NCBI GenBank assembly: GCA_009392075.1
Contig: VFHG01000126.1
Coordinates: forward strand, 1 to 5,063
Reading direction: 5' to 3'
Length of the DNA stretch: 5,063 bases
Origin: SAR202 cluster bacterium
Lineage (GTDB): Bacteria; Chloroflexota; Dehalococcoidia; UBA3495
In this document: positions 4,321-5,063 of the stretch, in pieces
Layout of the letters: each line of letters starts with the position of its first letter
How positions within the stretch are numbered: position 1 is the stretch's first letter
Position numbers and translations under genes: made by a program
Notes under the pieces: generated by a model
Told to the model about the DNA's origin: nothing
The model's database searches: none
The model's input: only the letters and a program-made list of their open reading frames with translations

Positions 4321-5063
4321 TTGATCAAAGACCGAATCAAACAGAAGATACTGCTGCCCCGAAACATGTTCTATGGCTGGTGGATAGCGATCGTTTCCGC
4401 CAGCGTGGACTCGCTGAAACATGGCACCTTCAACAAGGGTTTCACCTCCTACATCATTCCCCTCCGCAATGAACTGGGAATCAGCGTCGCTGCCATCTCA
4501 TTCGCGGAGATGCTGGGCCGCATGGAAGGAGGGCTGCAGGGCCCGCTGATGGGCTGGGCGACCGACCGGTTCGGCCCCCGGGTGATCCTGATGTTCGGCG
4601 GTATCACCTCCGGGACGGGATTCATACTGCTCTCGTTCACTCAGAACTATCTCTATTTCATCTGCGTGTTCGTTGGGTTGCTGTCTTTGGGATTCCGGGC
4701 CGGGTACAACAACGCAACTATGCCGGCCATCAATCAGTGGTTCCGCCGACACCGTGGCCTAGCCATGGGGCTGGCAGGGATGGGCACGGCCATCGGCGGC
4801 ACGTTCATCGCCCCGCTGATGGGATTCTTGGTGCTCAGCGCCGGTTGGCGTTCGGCGGCTTTCGTCTCTGGTGTGATCATAATCGCGGTGGTCATCCCCA
4901 TGTCGTTCCTGATCCGCCGCGACCCAGAAAGCATGGGACTGAGACCGGACGGAGACCCCATCCCAGACGGCGAGATTGATATCGCTGAGGTCGTTTTCCG
5001 GGATGGTGAAGACCACAGCAGAGATCTACATGGCGCGGCGATTCTCCATGGCGACGAACCTGA
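4321..5063 (+). CDS. MFS transporter, N-terminal part (3' end outside window)
   Basis: The frame is open from a TTG at 4321 to the right edge; 247 codons are present of an expected 400 or more. This is an inner-membrane secondary transporter of the major facilitator superfamily. FYGWW at residues 17-21 begins TM1. Motif A, GWATDRFGPR at 78-87, sits in the TM2-TM3 loop. WFRRHRGLAMGLAGMG at 140-155 leads into TM5, and TM6 ends in IRRDPESMGLRPDG at 198-211. FYGWW, WF..RGLA.G and P..MGL.PDG resemble the oxalate/formate-antiporter and monocarboxylate-type MFS groups, which suggests an organic-anion substrate, though it cannot be named. Residues 212-247 are charged and would be the central cytoplasmic loop. 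Start choice is uncertain: TTG 4321 adds a basic stretch (IKDRIKQK) with only a weak AAGAA upstream, while ATG 4366 would begin MFYGWW with no ribosome binding site. Confidence 0.88.
   Translation, partial: MIKDRIKQKILLPRNMFYGWWIAIVSASVDSLKHGTFNKGFTSYIIPLRNELGISVAAISFAEMLGRMEGGLQGPLMGWATDRFGPRVILMFGGITSGTGFILLSFTQNYLYFICVFVGLLSLGFRAGYNNATMPAINQWFRRHRGLAMGLAGMGTAIGGTFIAPLMGFLVLSAGWRSAAFVSGVIIIAVVIPMSFLIRRDPESMGLRPDGDPIPDGEIDIAEVVFRDGEDHSRDLHGAAILHGDEP

Noticed and set aside
4449..5016. Minus-strand frames of 63-85 codons and a plus-strand frame of 80 codons over the MFS gene
   Set aside because: They are shadows of the MFS frame, which has motif A and a regular alternation of membrane helices.

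Overview
The window is gene-dense, moderately GC-rich bacterial DNA with Shine-Dalgarno-type starts and no phage, insertion-sequence, CRISPR or RNA-gene signals. The gene mix is a DUF1800 protein, a classical SDR, an MmgE/PrpD protein, a small cupin and an MFS transporter. It looks like a catabolic region of a free-living heterotroph. The combination recalls environmental Chloroflexota (SAR202/Dehalococcoidia type), but this is an impression from gene content and not a placement the sequence proves.

Layout, left to right. Positions 1-1065 hold, on the minus strand, the first 355 codons of a DUF1800-family protein; its C-terminus lies beyond the left edge. A 269-bp divergent spacer (1066-1334) holds candidate promoters for both directions and a structured leader for the next gene. 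Positions 1335-2084 (+) encode a complete NAD(P)-dependent short-chain dehydrogenase. Only 6 bp later, converging on it from the minus strand, is a complete MmgE/PrpD-family gene (2091-3458, probable TTG start). A second divergent spacer of about 300 bp (3459-3755) is unusually rich in dyads, including two inverted DnaA-box-like nonamers and several hairpins. Positions 3756-4145 (+) encode a complete 129-residue single-domain cupin, closed by a strong intrinsic terminator. After a 175-bp spacer, an MFS transporter starts at about 4321 (+) and runs off the right edge; roughly its N-terminal half (about six membrane helices) is present.

The transporter, PrpD-type lyase, dehydrogenase and metal-binding cupin could together import and process a small organic or hydroxy acid. 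The genes are not one operon: directions alternate and no regulator is visible, so the functional link is inference. I see no clearly new molecular system. The points most worth a second look are the dyad-dense prpD-cupin spacer and the uncharacterised cupin.
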